Below are positions 46,574-55,068 of a stretch of 64,000 nt of DNA, one piece after another (the first letter of the stretch is position 1; each line of letters begins with the position of its first letter). Source of the stretch: Rossellomorea vietnamensis (GTDB taxonomy: Bacteria > Bacillota > Bacilli > Bacillales > Bacillaceae_B); contig NZ_CP104558.1 of NCBI RefSeq assembly GCF_025398035.1, forward strand, positions 3,854,001-3,918,000, read 5' to 3'. The translations under genes and the position numbers were made by a program. The notes under the pieces are model-generated. The model made no database searches. It was given only the letters and a program-made list of their open reading frames with translations, and was not told the origin of the DNA.

Positions 46574-47413
46574 GTGAACTGGTCAGAACGAGATAAGCAG
46601 GTATGGCAGTCGATCAAGGCTTGGAGAGAAGAGTTGTATGAGTATGAAGCGAATGATTTGGAGCATACATATGTGAAGTGGCTGGACTACGCCTTTGAAT
46701 CGATTCCTGAAGATGTTCAGGATCAGTTTTTTCAGCGGCTGGATGGCTGGTTATTTCATATGCATTCCCTGATTCAAGGTTCACAGATGCAAAATGACGC
46801 AAGGGAGCGCATCCTTGTGACGGCGCGGGCCTTCAATCAGGACATTCAAACGGTTGAGGATCTTCACCTTTTAACGATTGACCAGCTTCACTACATAGCG
46901 GAACAGCATGCGGGACGCCATCGCATCTATTCCCTGTTGCAGGGAGGGGTGACGGGTACCGGGGGGCTGGTGGCTCTTGGGTCGGATTTGCCTGCCATGC
47001 TCGTCATCAATCTGCGTTCGGTACAGCTCATCGCCATCACGTATGGATTTGATGTACAGACGCCGTTTGAAATGATGACCTCCCTGAAGGTGTTCCATGC
47101 GGCGACTCTTCCTTCAAGGCTCCGTGCCCTTGCGTGGGAGGATCTGATGGAGGACCTGAACAAGAAGGATTCCAATTACTTTTACGATGGATCGGAACAG
47201 CTGACGGACTATACGTGGCTCGAGGGGTCCATGAAGCAGGCACTGAAAGCGATGGCCATCACCATGTTTAAGGGTAAGAAGTGGTCGGGTCTGCCTCTTG
47301 TCAGCATTGCCATCGGTGCGGGATCCAATTATCAGCTTTCCAGGAAGATCACTGATTTTGCCGAAAAATATTATCAATACCGCTATTTGCGCGATAAGAA
47401 AAATGAACAATAA
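46574..47413 (+). CDS. EcsC family protein
   Basis: 279 residues. Similar to the EcsC protein family: GGVTGTGGLVALGSDLPAML (about 124-143) forms a hydrophobic stretch, followed by MITFKG/LPLVSIAIGAGSNYQLSRKI-type segments. Probably membrane-associated. Function unknown. The GTG start has AAGGAG upstream. Not in this place in B. subtilis as far as I recall, so it may be a lineage-specific insertion. Confidence 0.82.
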   Translation: MNWSERDKQVWQSIKAWREELYEYEANDLEHTYVKWLDYAFESIPEDVQDQFFQRLDGWLFHMHSLIQGSQMQNDARERILVTARAFNQDIQTVEDLHLLTIDQLHYIAEQHAGRHRIYSLLQGGVTGTGGLVALGSDLPAMLVINLRSVQLIAITYGFDVQTPFEMMTSLKVFHAATLPSRLRALAWEDLMEDLNKKDSNYFYDGSEQLTDYTWLEGSMKQALKAMAITMFKGKKWSGLPLVSIAIGAGSNYQLSRKITDFAEKYYQYRYLRDKKNEQ

Positions 47414-47449
47414 AAAAGGGAATGATGTGTTCAACGCATCATTCCCTTT
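47412..47449. terminator. Terminator between EcsC-family gene and the 103-residue gene
   Basis: AAAAGGGAATGATG pairs with CATCATTCCCTTT with T-runs on both strands; it overlaps the last codons of the minus-strand gene. Confidence 0.75.
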
Positions 47450-47750
47450 CTGTTTTTTCCGGATTGGTCCGGTACCAGAGCCATAAATCATTGATTTCCG
47501 AAGCACGTTCAGAGATTTCATGATTGATCTTGCAGGATCGTTCAAAATCTTCTTCCCCAGCCAGTTCATCCTGAAGGCGCTCGATCTCCGCATCCATTTC
47601 CCCGATCCGGTCTGGAATCGTTCCCCGGACGCGCTCCCACTCTAAGAGAATCACTTCCTGTTCCTCTGAAGAATACAGCGGCCATTCCTTCAACTGCAAT
47701 GGAAGGTGGATGCCCAGTCTTGAATCATATGAAAAAAATTCGTTTCTCAT
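47439..47750 (-). CDS. Small coiled-coil-like hypothetical protein
   Basis: 103 residues, very acidic, mostly helical (IGEMDAEIERLQDELAGEEDFER, shortened here: EIERLQDELAGEE near 50-62). No known domain recognised. The frame is clean, but the ribosome site (GAGGAG 13 bases upstream, or AGAGAG adjacent) is weak. Convergent with the EcsC-family gene and divergent from argG. Confidence 0.62.
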   Translation of the reverse strand: MRNEFFSYDSRLGIHLPLQLKEWPLYSSEEQEVILLEWERVRGTIPDRIGEMDAEIERLQDELAGEEDFERSCKINHEISERASEINDLWLWYRTNPEKTERE

Positions 47751-47862
47751 CTCTCTGGATGCTCCTCACATTTCATTCTTCTTTTATCCTACAATAAATT
47801 CTCGGTGAAGCCCAGTGCGAAGGGGATGTCACTAATTGTCCATAAAATAATTATACAAATTC

Positions 47863-47880
47863 ATGAATAAGTATTGATGT
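47863..47880. promoter_or_regulatory. ARG box 1 (ArgR/AhrC operator) at the argG promoter
   Basis: CATGAATAAGTATTGATG is close to the ARG box consensus CATGAATAAAAATKCAAK. It includes the -35 box TTGATG. Confidence 0.7.
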
Positions 47881-47903
47881 ATTTCTCGTAAACTGCTAAT
47901 ATA
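47875..47903 (+). promoter_or_regulatory. Sigma-A promoter of argGH
   Basis: TTGATG, 17-bp spacer, TAATAT. The -35 lies inside ARG box 1, so ArgR binding would block RNA polymerase. Confidence 0.7.
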
Positions 47904-47914
47904 AATTCATCTTA

Positions 47915-47933
47915 AAGAATAAATATTCATTTA
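47915..47933. promoter_or_regulatory. ARG box 2 downstream of the argG promoter
   Basis: AAAGAATAAATATTCATTT, a near-palindromic ARG-box-like sequence just after the predicted transcription start. Confidence 0.55.
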
Positions 47934-47961
47934 TATAGAAAATCAACAGGAGGAGATACGG

Positions 47962-49173
47962 ATGAATAAAAAAGTGGTATTAGCCTACTCAGGTGGTTTG
48001 GATACGTCGGTTGCAGTTCAATGGTTAAAGGAAAAAGGATACGAAGTCATTGCATGCTGCCTGGATGTCGGGGAAGGAAAGGATCTTGATTTTGTACAGG
48101 AAAAAGCACTGACGGTTGGAGCGTCGAAAAGCTATGTTATCGATGCAAAAGAAGAGTTTGCAAATGAATACGCGCTTCTTGCCCTTCAAAGTCATGCGCT
48201 GTACGAAGGAAAATACCCACTGGTGTCCGCTCTCTCAAGACCGTTGATCGCTAAAAAGCTTGTAGAGATCGCAGAACAGGAAGATGCAACGGCTGTTGCA
48301 CATGGCTGTACGGGAAAAGGAAATGACCAGGTGAGATTCGAAGTGTCAATCGCCGCATTGAACCCTTCTTTAGAAGTAATCGCGCCGGTTCGTGAATGGA
48401 AATGGTCACGTGAAGAAGAAATTGAATATGCGAAGGATAAGGGGATTCCGATTCCCATCAATCTTGATTCACCATACAGCATCGACCAGAATCTATGGGG
48501 TAGAAGCAATGAGTGCGGAGTGCTCGAAAATCCTTGGACGGCACCACCGGAAGATGCATATGATCTGACAGCTAGCATCGAAGAATCGCCAAATGAAGCG
48601 GATGTGGTTGAAATCACGTTCTCCAAAGGGGTTCCTGTGGAGCTGAATCACGTGGCTTATCCTCTTGATGAAATCATTGCGAAGCTGAATGTGTTGGCCG
48701 GAAAGCACGGAGTCGGACGCATCGATCATGTGGAAAACCGTCTTGTCGGGATCAAGTCACGTGAAGTCTACGAATGTCCGGCCGCCATGACCCTTTTAAA
48801 AGCACATAAAGAACTGGAAGACCTCACACTGGTGAAAGAAATGGCCCATTTCAAACCGGTGATCGAGAAAAAAATGACGGAACTAATTTATGAGGGACTT
48901 TGGTTCTCTCCATTAAATAAAGCGTTAAAGGCTTTCCTTGATCAAACACAGTTGTATGTGAACGGTGTCGTACGCGTGAAATTATTCAAAGGCCATGCCA
49001 TCGTAGAAGGTAGAAAATCACCGAACTCACTGTATGATGAAAACCTTGCAACGTACACAAAAGCGGATGAATTCGATCATGATGCTGCCATTGGATTCAT
49101 TCAACTATGGGGTCTGCCAACGAAGGTGTCTTCCATGGTCAACGCTGAGAAGAAAGAGAAAGTCACTCTATGA
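47962..49173 (+). CDS. argG: Argininosuccinate synthase
   Basis: 403 residues. Joins citrulline and aspartate with ATP. N-terminal PP-loop AYSGGLDTS (residues 9-17). GGAGGAGA precedes the ATG. Its stop overlaps the argH ATG by four bases. Controlled by ARG boxes upstream. Confidence 0.97.
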   Translation: MNKKVVLAYSGGLDTSVAVQWLKEKGYEVIACCLDVGEGKDLDFVQEKALTVGASKSYVIDAKEEFANEYALLALQSHALYEGKYPLVSALSRPLIAKKLVEIAEQEDATAVAHGCTGKGNDQVRFEVSIAALNPSLEVIAPVREWKWSREEEIEYAKDKGIPIPINLDSPYSIDQNLWGRSNECGVLENPWTAPPEDAYDLTASIEESPNEADVVEITFSKGVPVELNHVAYPLDEIIAKLNVLAGKHGVGRIDHVENRLVGIKSREVYECPAAMTLLKAHKELEDLTLVKEMAHFKPVIEKKMTELIYEGLWFSPLNKALKAFLDQTQLYVNGVVRVKLFKGHAIVEGRKSPNSLYDENLATYTKADEFDHDAAIGFIQLWGLPTKVSSMVNAEKKEKVTL

Positions 49174-50564
49174 GTAAGCTGTGGGGAGGACGTTTCACCA
49201 AGAAGCCGGAAGAATGGGTGGATGAATTCAATGCATCCATCTCATTCGACCAGGAGCTTGTACTGGAGGACATTGAAGGCAGCATCGCCCATGTGAAAAT
49301 GTTGAAAAAGTGCGGGATTCTGACAGAAAGTGAATCCGATCAGATCCTCGATGGCCTTCACGTGCTGTATGGGAAGGCTGAAAAGAATGAGCTTCAGTTT
49401 TCCGTTGAGTATGAGGACATTCATTTGAATCTGGAGAAGCATCTGATCGATTTGATCGGTGAGGTCGGCGGCAAGCTCCACACGGGCAGAAGCCGTAACG
49501 ACCAGGTGGCGACAGACATGCATCTCTTTTTAAAAAGACGTGTGGAGGAAATCGTCAAGCTCGTTGAGGACCTTCAGGAAGCGATCATCGCCCAGGCGGA
49601 AGCAAATGTTGAAACGATCATTCCAGGGTACACTCATCTACAGCGTGCCCAACCTATCTCGTTCGCTCATCATCTGATGTGTTATTTCTGGATGCTGAAT
49701 CGTGATAAGGAGAGACTCGCTGATTCTCTGAAAAGAATCGATATCTCCCCATTGGGAGCAGGTGCACTGGCAGGGACCACATTCCCCATCGACAGGGAAT
49801 ATTCAGCTGAGCTCCTTGGTTTTGATGCTTGCTATGAGAATAGTCTGGATGCCGTGAGCGACCGTGATTTCATCCTGGAATTCCTGAGCAACAGCTCGAT
49901 CATGATGACCCATCTTTCCCGCCTCGCGGAAGAGATGATCCTGTGGTCCACGGAAGAGTTCCGATTCATCGAGCTCGATGACAGTTTCACTACTGGAAGC
50001 AGTATCATGCCTCAAAAGAAGAACCCGGATATGGCGGAGCTTGTCAGAGGGAAGACGGGCAGGGTGAACGGGAATCTCATTTCTCTTCTCACTGTGTTAA
50101 AAGGTCTGCCACTTGCCTACAATAAAGACATGCAGGAAGACAAGGAAGGGATGTTCGATACGGTGAAGACCGTTGTGGGATCGCTTAAGATCTTTACGGG
50201 CATGATCTCGACGATGAAGGTGAATAGTGAACAGATGAAGGAAGCAGTCGGGAATGATTTTTCCAATGCGACAGAGCTTGCGGATTACCTGGCGACGAAG
50301 GGGATTCCGTTCAGACAGGCTCATGAAATCGTCGGGAAGCTTGTGCTGTATTGTATTGAGAAGGGCTGCTATCTGAAGGATGTATCGCTTGAGGAGTATG
50401 GTGAGTTTTCTTCGTTGATCGAGGAGGATATTTATTCGATTTTGACTCCGTATTCGGCTGTGGAGAGAAGGAAGTCGTATGGTGGTACGGGGTTTGAGCA
50501 GGTGAAGGTGCAGATTGGGAAGGGGAAGGCTGAGTTGAAAGCTTTTGTTGAACAATCTGTGTAA
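49170..50564 (+). CDS. argH: Argininosuccinate lyase
   Basis: 464 residues. Splits argininosuccinate into arginine and fumarate, the last step of arginine synthesis. The fumarase/aspartase signature [12 protein letters not shown] lies near residues 276-287 and [13 protein letters not shown] near 106-118. ATGA overlap with argG shows a two-gene operon with coupled translation. Confidence 0.97.
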   Translation: MSKLWGGRFTKKPEEWVDEFNASISFDQELVLEDIEGSIAHVKMLKKCGILTESESDQILDGLHVLYGKAEKNELQFSVEYEDIHLNLEKHLIDLIGEVGGKLHTGRSRNDQVATDMHLFLKRRVEEIVKLVEDLQEAIIAQAEANVETIIPGYTHLQRAQPISFAHHLMCYFWMLNRDKERLADSLKRIDISPLGAGALAGTTFPIDREYSAELLGFDACYENSLDAVSDRDFILEFLSNSSIMMTHLSRLAEEMILWSTEEFRFIELDDSFTTGSSIMPQKKNPDMAELVRGKTGRVNGNLISLLTVLKGLPLAYNKDMQEDKEGMFDTVKTVVGSLKIFTGMISTMKVNSEQMKEAVGNDFSNATELADYLATKGIPFRQAHEIVGKLVLYCIEKGCYLKDVSLEEYGEFSSLIEEDIYSILTPYSAVERRKSYGGTGFEQVKVQIGKGKAELKAFVEQSV

Positions 50565-50566
50565 CA

Positions 50567-50622
50567 GAAAAAGAAGCGATTGGGGAGAACCACTCTCCCT
50601 CAATCGCTTCTTTCTTTTTTGA
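50567..50622. terminator. Strong bidirectional terminator after argGH
   Basis: AAGAAGCGATTGGGGAGA pairs with TCTCCCTCAATCGCTTCTT, with A and T runs either side. It serves argH and the convergent usp gene. Confidence 0.88.
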
Positions 50623-50641
50623 ATGGATTAAAGATAGTAAA

Positions 50642-51094
50642 TCAATCTTCCACTTCTTCCGTTCTGACAACCAGTACGTCGCAGTGGGCAGCCCGGGTGA
50701 TGTGTTCTGAGACGCTGCCGATGAGGAAGCGTTCGACGGCGTTGAGGCCGGTTGCACCGCATATGATGAGGTCTGCTTTGACGTTTTTGTTTGCTTCTCT
50801 TGGGATGATCACTTTCGGGGAGCCGTATTCGACATAGGTTTTGACTTTGGTCAATCCGGTTTTGGCCGCTTCGTCTTTGTATTCGTTTAATAATTCTTCA
50901 GCATACTTGATGGCTCTTTCTCCCACAGTGCGGTCGTAGGATTCGATGGCCGCGAAAGAGCGGGTGTCGATGACGTGGATCAGGGACAGAACGGCGTCGT
51001 TCCGTTTGGCGATGGCAATCGCTTTTTTGAAGGCCCATTCTGCTTCCCTGGATCCATCTACAGCTACTAATATGTTCTGATATTTTAAACTCAT
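50642..51094 (-). CDS. Universal stress protein (UspA family)
   Basis: 150 residues, one Usp domain. N-terminal NILVAVDGS and the ATP-binding GATGLNAVERFLIGSVSEH (G-2x-G-9x-G-S type, about 118-136), so probably an ATP-binding Usp. Precise role unknown. GGAGGGGATC precedes the ATG. Confidence 0.93.
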   Translation of the reverse strand: MSLKYQNILVAVDGSREAEWAFKKAIAIAKRNDAVLSLIHVIDTRSFAAIESYDRTVGERAIKYAEELLNEYKDEAAKTGLTKVKTYVEYGSPKVIIPREANKNVKADLIICGATGLNAVERFLIGSVSEHITRAAHCDVLVVRTEEVED

Positions 51095-51202
51095 TGTGAT
51101 CCCCTCCTTACAATCATTATACTATATTTTCCCACTTATATCTGTAGCCAATTTTCGAACAATAAAGGAGAATCGACTACTTAATTTTAAGGGGGAATCA
51201 CC

Positions 51203-51355
51203 ATGAAGAAGAGAGATCCGAAAGAGCAGTTCACATATGATGAAAATGCGAACCAACAGGTAAGTCAGCAGATCATGGATTCATACACGAGCGGTGTCAT
51301 CGATACGGAGAATGGTCAGTATGGTACGTATGAAAACGAGCAATATGAAGAGTAG
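51203..51355 (+). CDS. Small acidic protein, 50 residues
   Basis: A short frame below usual gene-finder size: MKKRDPKEQFTYDENANQQV at the start, then SQQIMDSYTSGVID and a YE-rich end. AAGGGGGAA is at the right distance from the ATG and a terminator follows the stop, so it is very likely real. The QVS..I..SYTSGVID pattern recalls the DUF4025/YozQ type small proteins of bacilli, at low confidence. Function unknown. Confidence 0.72.
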   Translation: MKKRDPKEQFTYDENANQQVSQQIMDSYTSGVIDTENGQYGTYENEQYEE

Positions 51356-51365
51356 GTAAAGGAAA

Positions 51366-51406
51366 AGCTTGTAGAGACAGTAAATGTTTCTGCAAGCTCT
51401 TTTTTA
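51366..51406 (+). terminator. Terminator of the 50-residue gene
   Basis: AGCTTGTAGAGACA pairs with TGTTTCTGCAAGCT, then Ts. Confidence 0.82.
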
Positions 51407-51487
51407 TGGCTTAAGCTCCCCTGAATGAAAAGGTCCGACCCTTCTGCTACAATACTCTATATTATAAAGAGAATAGGAGGTCACGGC

Positions 51488-52585
51488 ATGAAGAAACCTG
51501 TGATCATTGTCGGGGCTGGCCTGAGCGGTCTCAGGGCCGCTTCCCTCCTCCACACGAAAGGCGTTGAGTGTGTGGTCCTCGAAGCCCGGAGAAGAATCGG
51601 AGGGAGAGTCATAAGCGAGACCATCGGAGGGACGGACCTTGCGAAAGTGGACCTCGGACCGACGTGGTTCTGGCCTGACTATGAGCCGCTCATCACCCGT
51701 CTTGTAAAGGAGCTCGGTTTACAGACGTTCCTGCAGCATACGGAAGGAGCCCTTCTCTATGAGCAGTCAGAAAACGCTGTTCCACAACGGCATGTGTTAC
51801 CGGAAGGGGCTGTGCAAAGATCTTTCAGGCTGCATGGCGGTGTGGAGTCACTCATTGATGCCGTCCATGATACTCTTCCGCCGGGTACTGTTCAGATGAA
51901 TACTGCCGTAAAGGCAATCCGGATGAATAACGATGGGGACATCACGGTCGAAGCTGATGAGCAAGGCGGGAAGAAGGAATGGAAGGCAGAAGCTGTGATC
52001 CTTGCCATGCCACCACGACTTGTAGCACGACATCTTTCATTCTCACCTTCTCTTCCGGAAGACCTTATCCAAAGCATGCTTGAAATGCCGACTTGGATGG
52101 CGGGACAGGCAAAGGCAATCGCTATTTATGATCGGCCTTTCTGGCGGAAAGATGGTCTTTCGGGTCAGGTAACGAGCTGGGCAGGTCCTCTTCAGGAAAT
52201 ACATGACGCTTCACCAGATAAAGGGGCAGGTGCTTTGTTTGGATTCTTCGGAATACCGGCTGCAACGCGCAGGGAGCTGGGTGAGGATAAAATAATGAAG
52301 CTTGTCTTGGAACAGCTGAAACGCTTATTCGGTGAGCAGGCGGGTTCGCCCCTCTCCCTTTTGTACAAGGATTGGTCAGATGACCCACACACTGCGGTAA
52401 GAGAGGATGCTGAACCGCTCATGAATTTTCCTGAATATGGTCCACTTGGACATGCGGGGCTGTGGGAACAGAACATCCTATTTGCCGGAACCGAAACAGC
52501 AGCCGAAAATGGCGGCCATCTTGAAGGTGCTCTGCAGTCGGCGGAACGTGCCGTTTCAAGGTTATTGGAAAACCAAAATAAATAA
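51488..52585 (+). CDS. Flavin-dependent amine oxidase family protein
   Basis: 365 residues. N-terminal FAD-binding Rossmann motif VGAGLSGLRAA (about 8-18) with the EARRRIGGRV continuation; C-terminal FAD motif FAGTETAAENGGHLEGAL. Monoamine-oxidase-like fold; the substrate (amine, polyamine or carotenoid-like) is not evident. The ATG at 51488 follows AGGAGGTCACGGC; the longer frame lacks a site. Confidence 0.9.
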   Translation: MKKPVIIVGAGLSGLRAASLLHTKGVECVVLEARRRIGGRVISETIGGTDLAKVDLGPTWFWPDYEPLITRLVKELGLQTFLQHTEGALLYEQSENAVPQRHVLPEGAVQRSFRLHGGVESLIDAVHDTLPPGTVQMNTAVKAIRMNNDGDITVEADEQGGKKEWKAEAVILAMPPRLVARHLSFSPSLPEDLIQSMLEMPTWMAGQAKAIAIYDRPFWRKDGLSGQVTSWAGPLQEIHDASPDKGAGALFGFFGIPAATRRELGEDKIMKLVLEQLKRLFGEQAGSPLSLLYKDWSDDPHTAVREDAEPLMNFPEYGPLGHAGLWEQNILFAGTETAAENGGHLEGALQSAERAVSRLLENQNK

Positions 52586-52587
52586 AC

Positions 52588-52622
52588 AAAGAGCCATCAC
52601 ATAAGCCTTGTGATGGCTCTTG
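52588..52622. terminator. Terminator between amine oxidase and SDR genes
   Basis: AAGAGCCATCACA pairs with TGTGATGGCTCTT. T content after it is low on the plus strand. Confidence 0.7.
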
Positions 52623-52627
52623 ATCTG

Positions 52628-53281
52628 TCACGCCTCTTCGTACACAACATCAACCTCTTCTTTCTTTTCATGCATATCGAACAAAGCGCCGGCAATCTTA
52701 TCCCCCGAGAAATAAGTGTGTTCATGAACGAAGCCATTAATGGTCAGAGTCCCCACATAGATTCCATTCGGCGTCAGTTCCTGATTCAGGCTGTAGGCAA
52801 GGTTTCTCAAGCCCGCTTTACCGACAGATAATGACGCAACATCTGCATTTGGATTGAGGGCAAGTCCTCCACCGGTCAATAGGATGGACCCGGAATCTTT
52901 TTTCATGAAAGGAAGGATCTCCTGAACGGCGACCAGTGCACCTGCCACGTTCACTTTAAAGTCATAAATGAAATCTTCCACATTGATCGCAGTCGGTTGT
53001 CCAGGTCGGATGGACGCTGCATTATACAACAGGACCTCGATTTCATCACCAAATGCAGCTCTTACCTCAGAAAGAGCCTTTTTCATGGACGATCCGGATG
53101 AAACATCACCTTGAAATCCTTTTGCCGTGATACCGTGCGACGCTAAATCACTTTCAAGCTCCTGAAGTGAAGAGAGTGTACGAGAAATGAGTGCCACCTT
53201 GTAACCTTTCAATCCGAAATTCTTTGCTGTCTCATAGCTGATCCCTCTACCGGCTCCGATGATGACAATCGTTTTATTCAT
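52628..53281 (-). CDS. Atypical short-chain dehydrogenase (SDR) lacking the catalytic Tyr
   Basis: 217 residues. Rossmann NAD(P) site IIGAGRGIS (about 6-14) and NAAS. In the place of the usual S..YxxxK it reads LLTGGGLAL ... SLSVGKAGL, so the Lys is kept while the Tyr position is Leu and the Ser position Gly. It may therefore not be a normal oxidoreductase. The ATG at 53281 follows GGAGGAATA. Directly downstream of the marR gene, with a shared operator at its start. Confidence 0.88.
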   Translation of the reverse strand: MNKTIVIIGAGRGISYETAKNFGLKGYKVALISRTLSSLQELESDLASHGITAKGFQGDVSSGSSMKKALSEVRAAFGDEIEVLLYNAASIRPGQPTAINVEDFIYDFKVNVAGALVAVQEILPFMKKDSGSILLTGGGLALNPNADVASLSVGKAGLRNLAYSLNQELTPNGIYVGTLTINGFVHEHTYFSGDKIAGALFDMHEKKEEVDVVYEEA

Positions 53282-53303
53282 AATATATTCCTCCAATTTT
53301 TAT

Positions 53304-53319
53304 ATTTGTATATGCAAAT
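53304..53319. promoter_or_regulatory. MarR-type operator, copy 1 (SDR promoter)
   Basis: ATTTGTATATGCAAAT, a near-perfect palindrome. The same sequence, inverted, is at 53799-53814. Confidence 0.75.
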
Positions 53320-53349
53320 GAGTGGGTAAAAAAAGAGCGCAAAACACTC

Positions 53350-53781
53350 TCATTCTTTTTCAAGCTTTAAACTTGCTTCATGCAGCATCCGACTCAGATC
53401 CAGGCTGAAATCCTTCCCAAGCGTCTTGGAATAATCCTGGAACATTTCTTTGATTGACACGCGGAATTCACGGTACAATTCTTCGCCTTCATCCGTTAAT
53501 GAAATGAAGGTTTGCTTACCGGACATTTTGCGAACGACGATGTTTCGCTTTTCCAGTTTATCAATGAAACGTGTACTGGTGGAAGGAGCAATCGCCAGCT
53601 TTTGACATAGCTCTTTCTGTGTAATTCCAGGTTTGAAGTGGATGACCATGATCATATAAAAGTAAGATGGAGCAAGTCCTCCGGCATCCAGGTGTTTTTC
53701 AGCAAGCTTGGTGATGCTGCGGGAAAAACGGCTTGCCGTGAAATATAAGCAGTGAATCAGAACATCTTCTTCTTGATTCAT
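53350..53781 (-). CDS. MarR family transcriptional regulator
   Basis: 143 residues. Winged HTH (about residues 35-100) with ITQKELCQKLAIAPSTSTRFIDKLEKR and the wing ISLTDEGEELY. Probably a repressor of itself, the SDR gene behind it and the divergent quinone oxidoreductase gene, because the same palindrome occurs before marR and before the SDR gene. The inducing signal is unknown. Confidence 0.92.
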   Translation of the reverse strand: MNQEEDVLIHCLYFTASRFSRSITKLAEKHLDAGGLAPSYFYMIMVIHFKPGITQKELCQKLAIAPSTSTRFIDKLEKRNIVVRKMSGKQTFISLTDEGEELYREFRVSIKEMFQDYSKTLGKDFSLDLSRMLHEASLKLEKE

Positions 53782-53798
53782 AAGGACAACATCCTTTC

Positions 53799-53814
53799 AT
53801 TTGCATATACAAAT
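53799..53814. promoter_or_regulatory. MarR-type operator, copy 2 (marR / quinone oxidoreductase region)
   Basis: ATTTGCATATACAAAT, the inverse of the copy at 53304-53319, 18 bases upstream of the marR ATG. Confidence 0.75.
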
Positions 53815-53940
53815 TAACATAGGTGAGAACAACTTGTCAATATAAGCGTTGTTTATGACTGTTCTTTCATTTTTTCTATTATCCCATCTTTCAGTCATTA
53901 CAGTAAAATGAAAGAGAGATGTTGTAAAAGGGGTGTTGAG

Positions 53941-54906
53941 ATGAAAGCAGTGATTCAACATGAATTTGGGGGTTCCCATATACTACAATTGGCCGAAGTG
54001 GAGACTCCAACCATAACGGAAGAAGAAGTCTTGCTCAAAACGGCATATACAAGTGTAAACTATGCCGATATCAAATCAAGAAGAGGCAATAAAGGAAAGG
54101 GGAAATTCCCTTTAACCCTTGGGCTCGATGCAACGGGAACCGTGGTGGAAGCAGGAACGTCGTCGGGTTTTTCTGAAGGGGACCGTGTCATTGCTTTTCC
54201 TAAAGGTGGTTCTTACGCAGAGTATGTGAAAGCCCATAAGCAACTGACATTCAGAATTCCCGAGAGTCTTTCCTTTGAACAGGCGGCCGCCATGCCTACT
54301 GTTTCGATCCTTTCTTATATCCTGTTACACGATATCGGACAGGTGAAGAAGAGTGATACGATCGTTGTGCACAGCGGGGCAGGTGGTGTCGGTTCCATGC
54401 TCATTCAATTAGCGAAGCTTGCCGGGGTTGAGACAGTCATGGCAACAGTAGGCAACTTGAGCAAGGAAGACTATGTAAAGAGGATGGGGGCAGATCATGT
54501 TTGTACATACGACACGTTTTCAGAAGAAGTGCTTCAACTGACGAACGGCAAAGGGGCCAATGCCGTTTTCGATTCCGTTGCAGGGGAAGTCACAACGGCT
54601 AGCCTGGACTGTCTCGGTTTGTACGGAACCCTCGTTCAATTCGGCAACAGCAGCGGCAGTGCAGGCCACTTCAAAACCAGTGATGTACATTCCTCCTGTC
54701 GAAATGTAAAAGGCTTCAGCCTCGGGACGACGAGGAAACATCGACCGGACATGTTGGCTCCTGCTGCTGAAAGAGTGATTGAGCTATTTGCAGCAGGCAA
54801 AGTAACGCTCCCCATTGCCAAGGTATTCGATTTAAGTGATGCCAAACAGGCTCACGATTTGATTGAGAGTCGTGCTTATGAGGGGAAGGTATTGATTAAA
54901 GCATAA
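53941..54906 (+). CDS. NADPH:quinone oxidoreductase-like zinc-free MDR protein
   Basis: 321 residues, medium-chain dehydrogenase/reductase family. GroES-like N-domain and NAD(P)-binding HSGAGGVGSMLIQLAK near residue 145; no catalytic zinc Cys pattern. It likely reduces quinones or enals with NADPH. The ATG at 53941 follows AAAGGGGTG. Divergent from marR, so probably the same regulon. Confidence 0.9.
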   Translation: MKAVIQHEFGGSHILQLAEVETPTITEEEVLLKTAYTSVNYADIKSRRGNKGKGKFPLTLGLDATGTVVEAGTSSGFSEGDRVIAFPKGGSYAEYVKAHKQLTFRIPESLSFEQAAAMPTVSILSYILLHDIGQVKKSDTIVVHSGAGGVGSMLIQLAKLAGVETVMATVGNLSKEDYVKRMGADHVCTYDTFSEEVLQLTNGKGANAVFDSVAGEVTTASLDCLGLYGTLVQFGNSSGSAGHFKTSDVHSSCRNVKGFSLGTTRKHRPDMLAPAAERVIELFAAGKVTLPIAKVFDLSDAKQAHDLIESRAYEGKVLIKA

Positions 54907-55025
54907 GGATGTTTAAAATAAGATATCGAGTTCATGTGGTAAAAGTATGATCTAGAGGAATGTTAGAAGTGAACAGTTTGGTGGTTTATAAAATACTTTG
55001 AGTAATATGTTATATGTACAATAAA

Positions 55026-55052
55026 AAGGAACAGTAACTCAAGCTGTTCCTT
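55026..55052 (-). terminator. Terminator of the PadR-SEDS operon
   Basis: On the minus strand AAGGAACAG pairs with CTGTTCCTT, then T-rich sequence. Confidence 0.7.
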
Positions 55053-55068
55053 CTTATCAGTGAATTTA

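Noticed and set aside
50097..50757. Two minus-strand frames near the argH end
   Set aside because: Low-complexity antisense frames of argH and usp.
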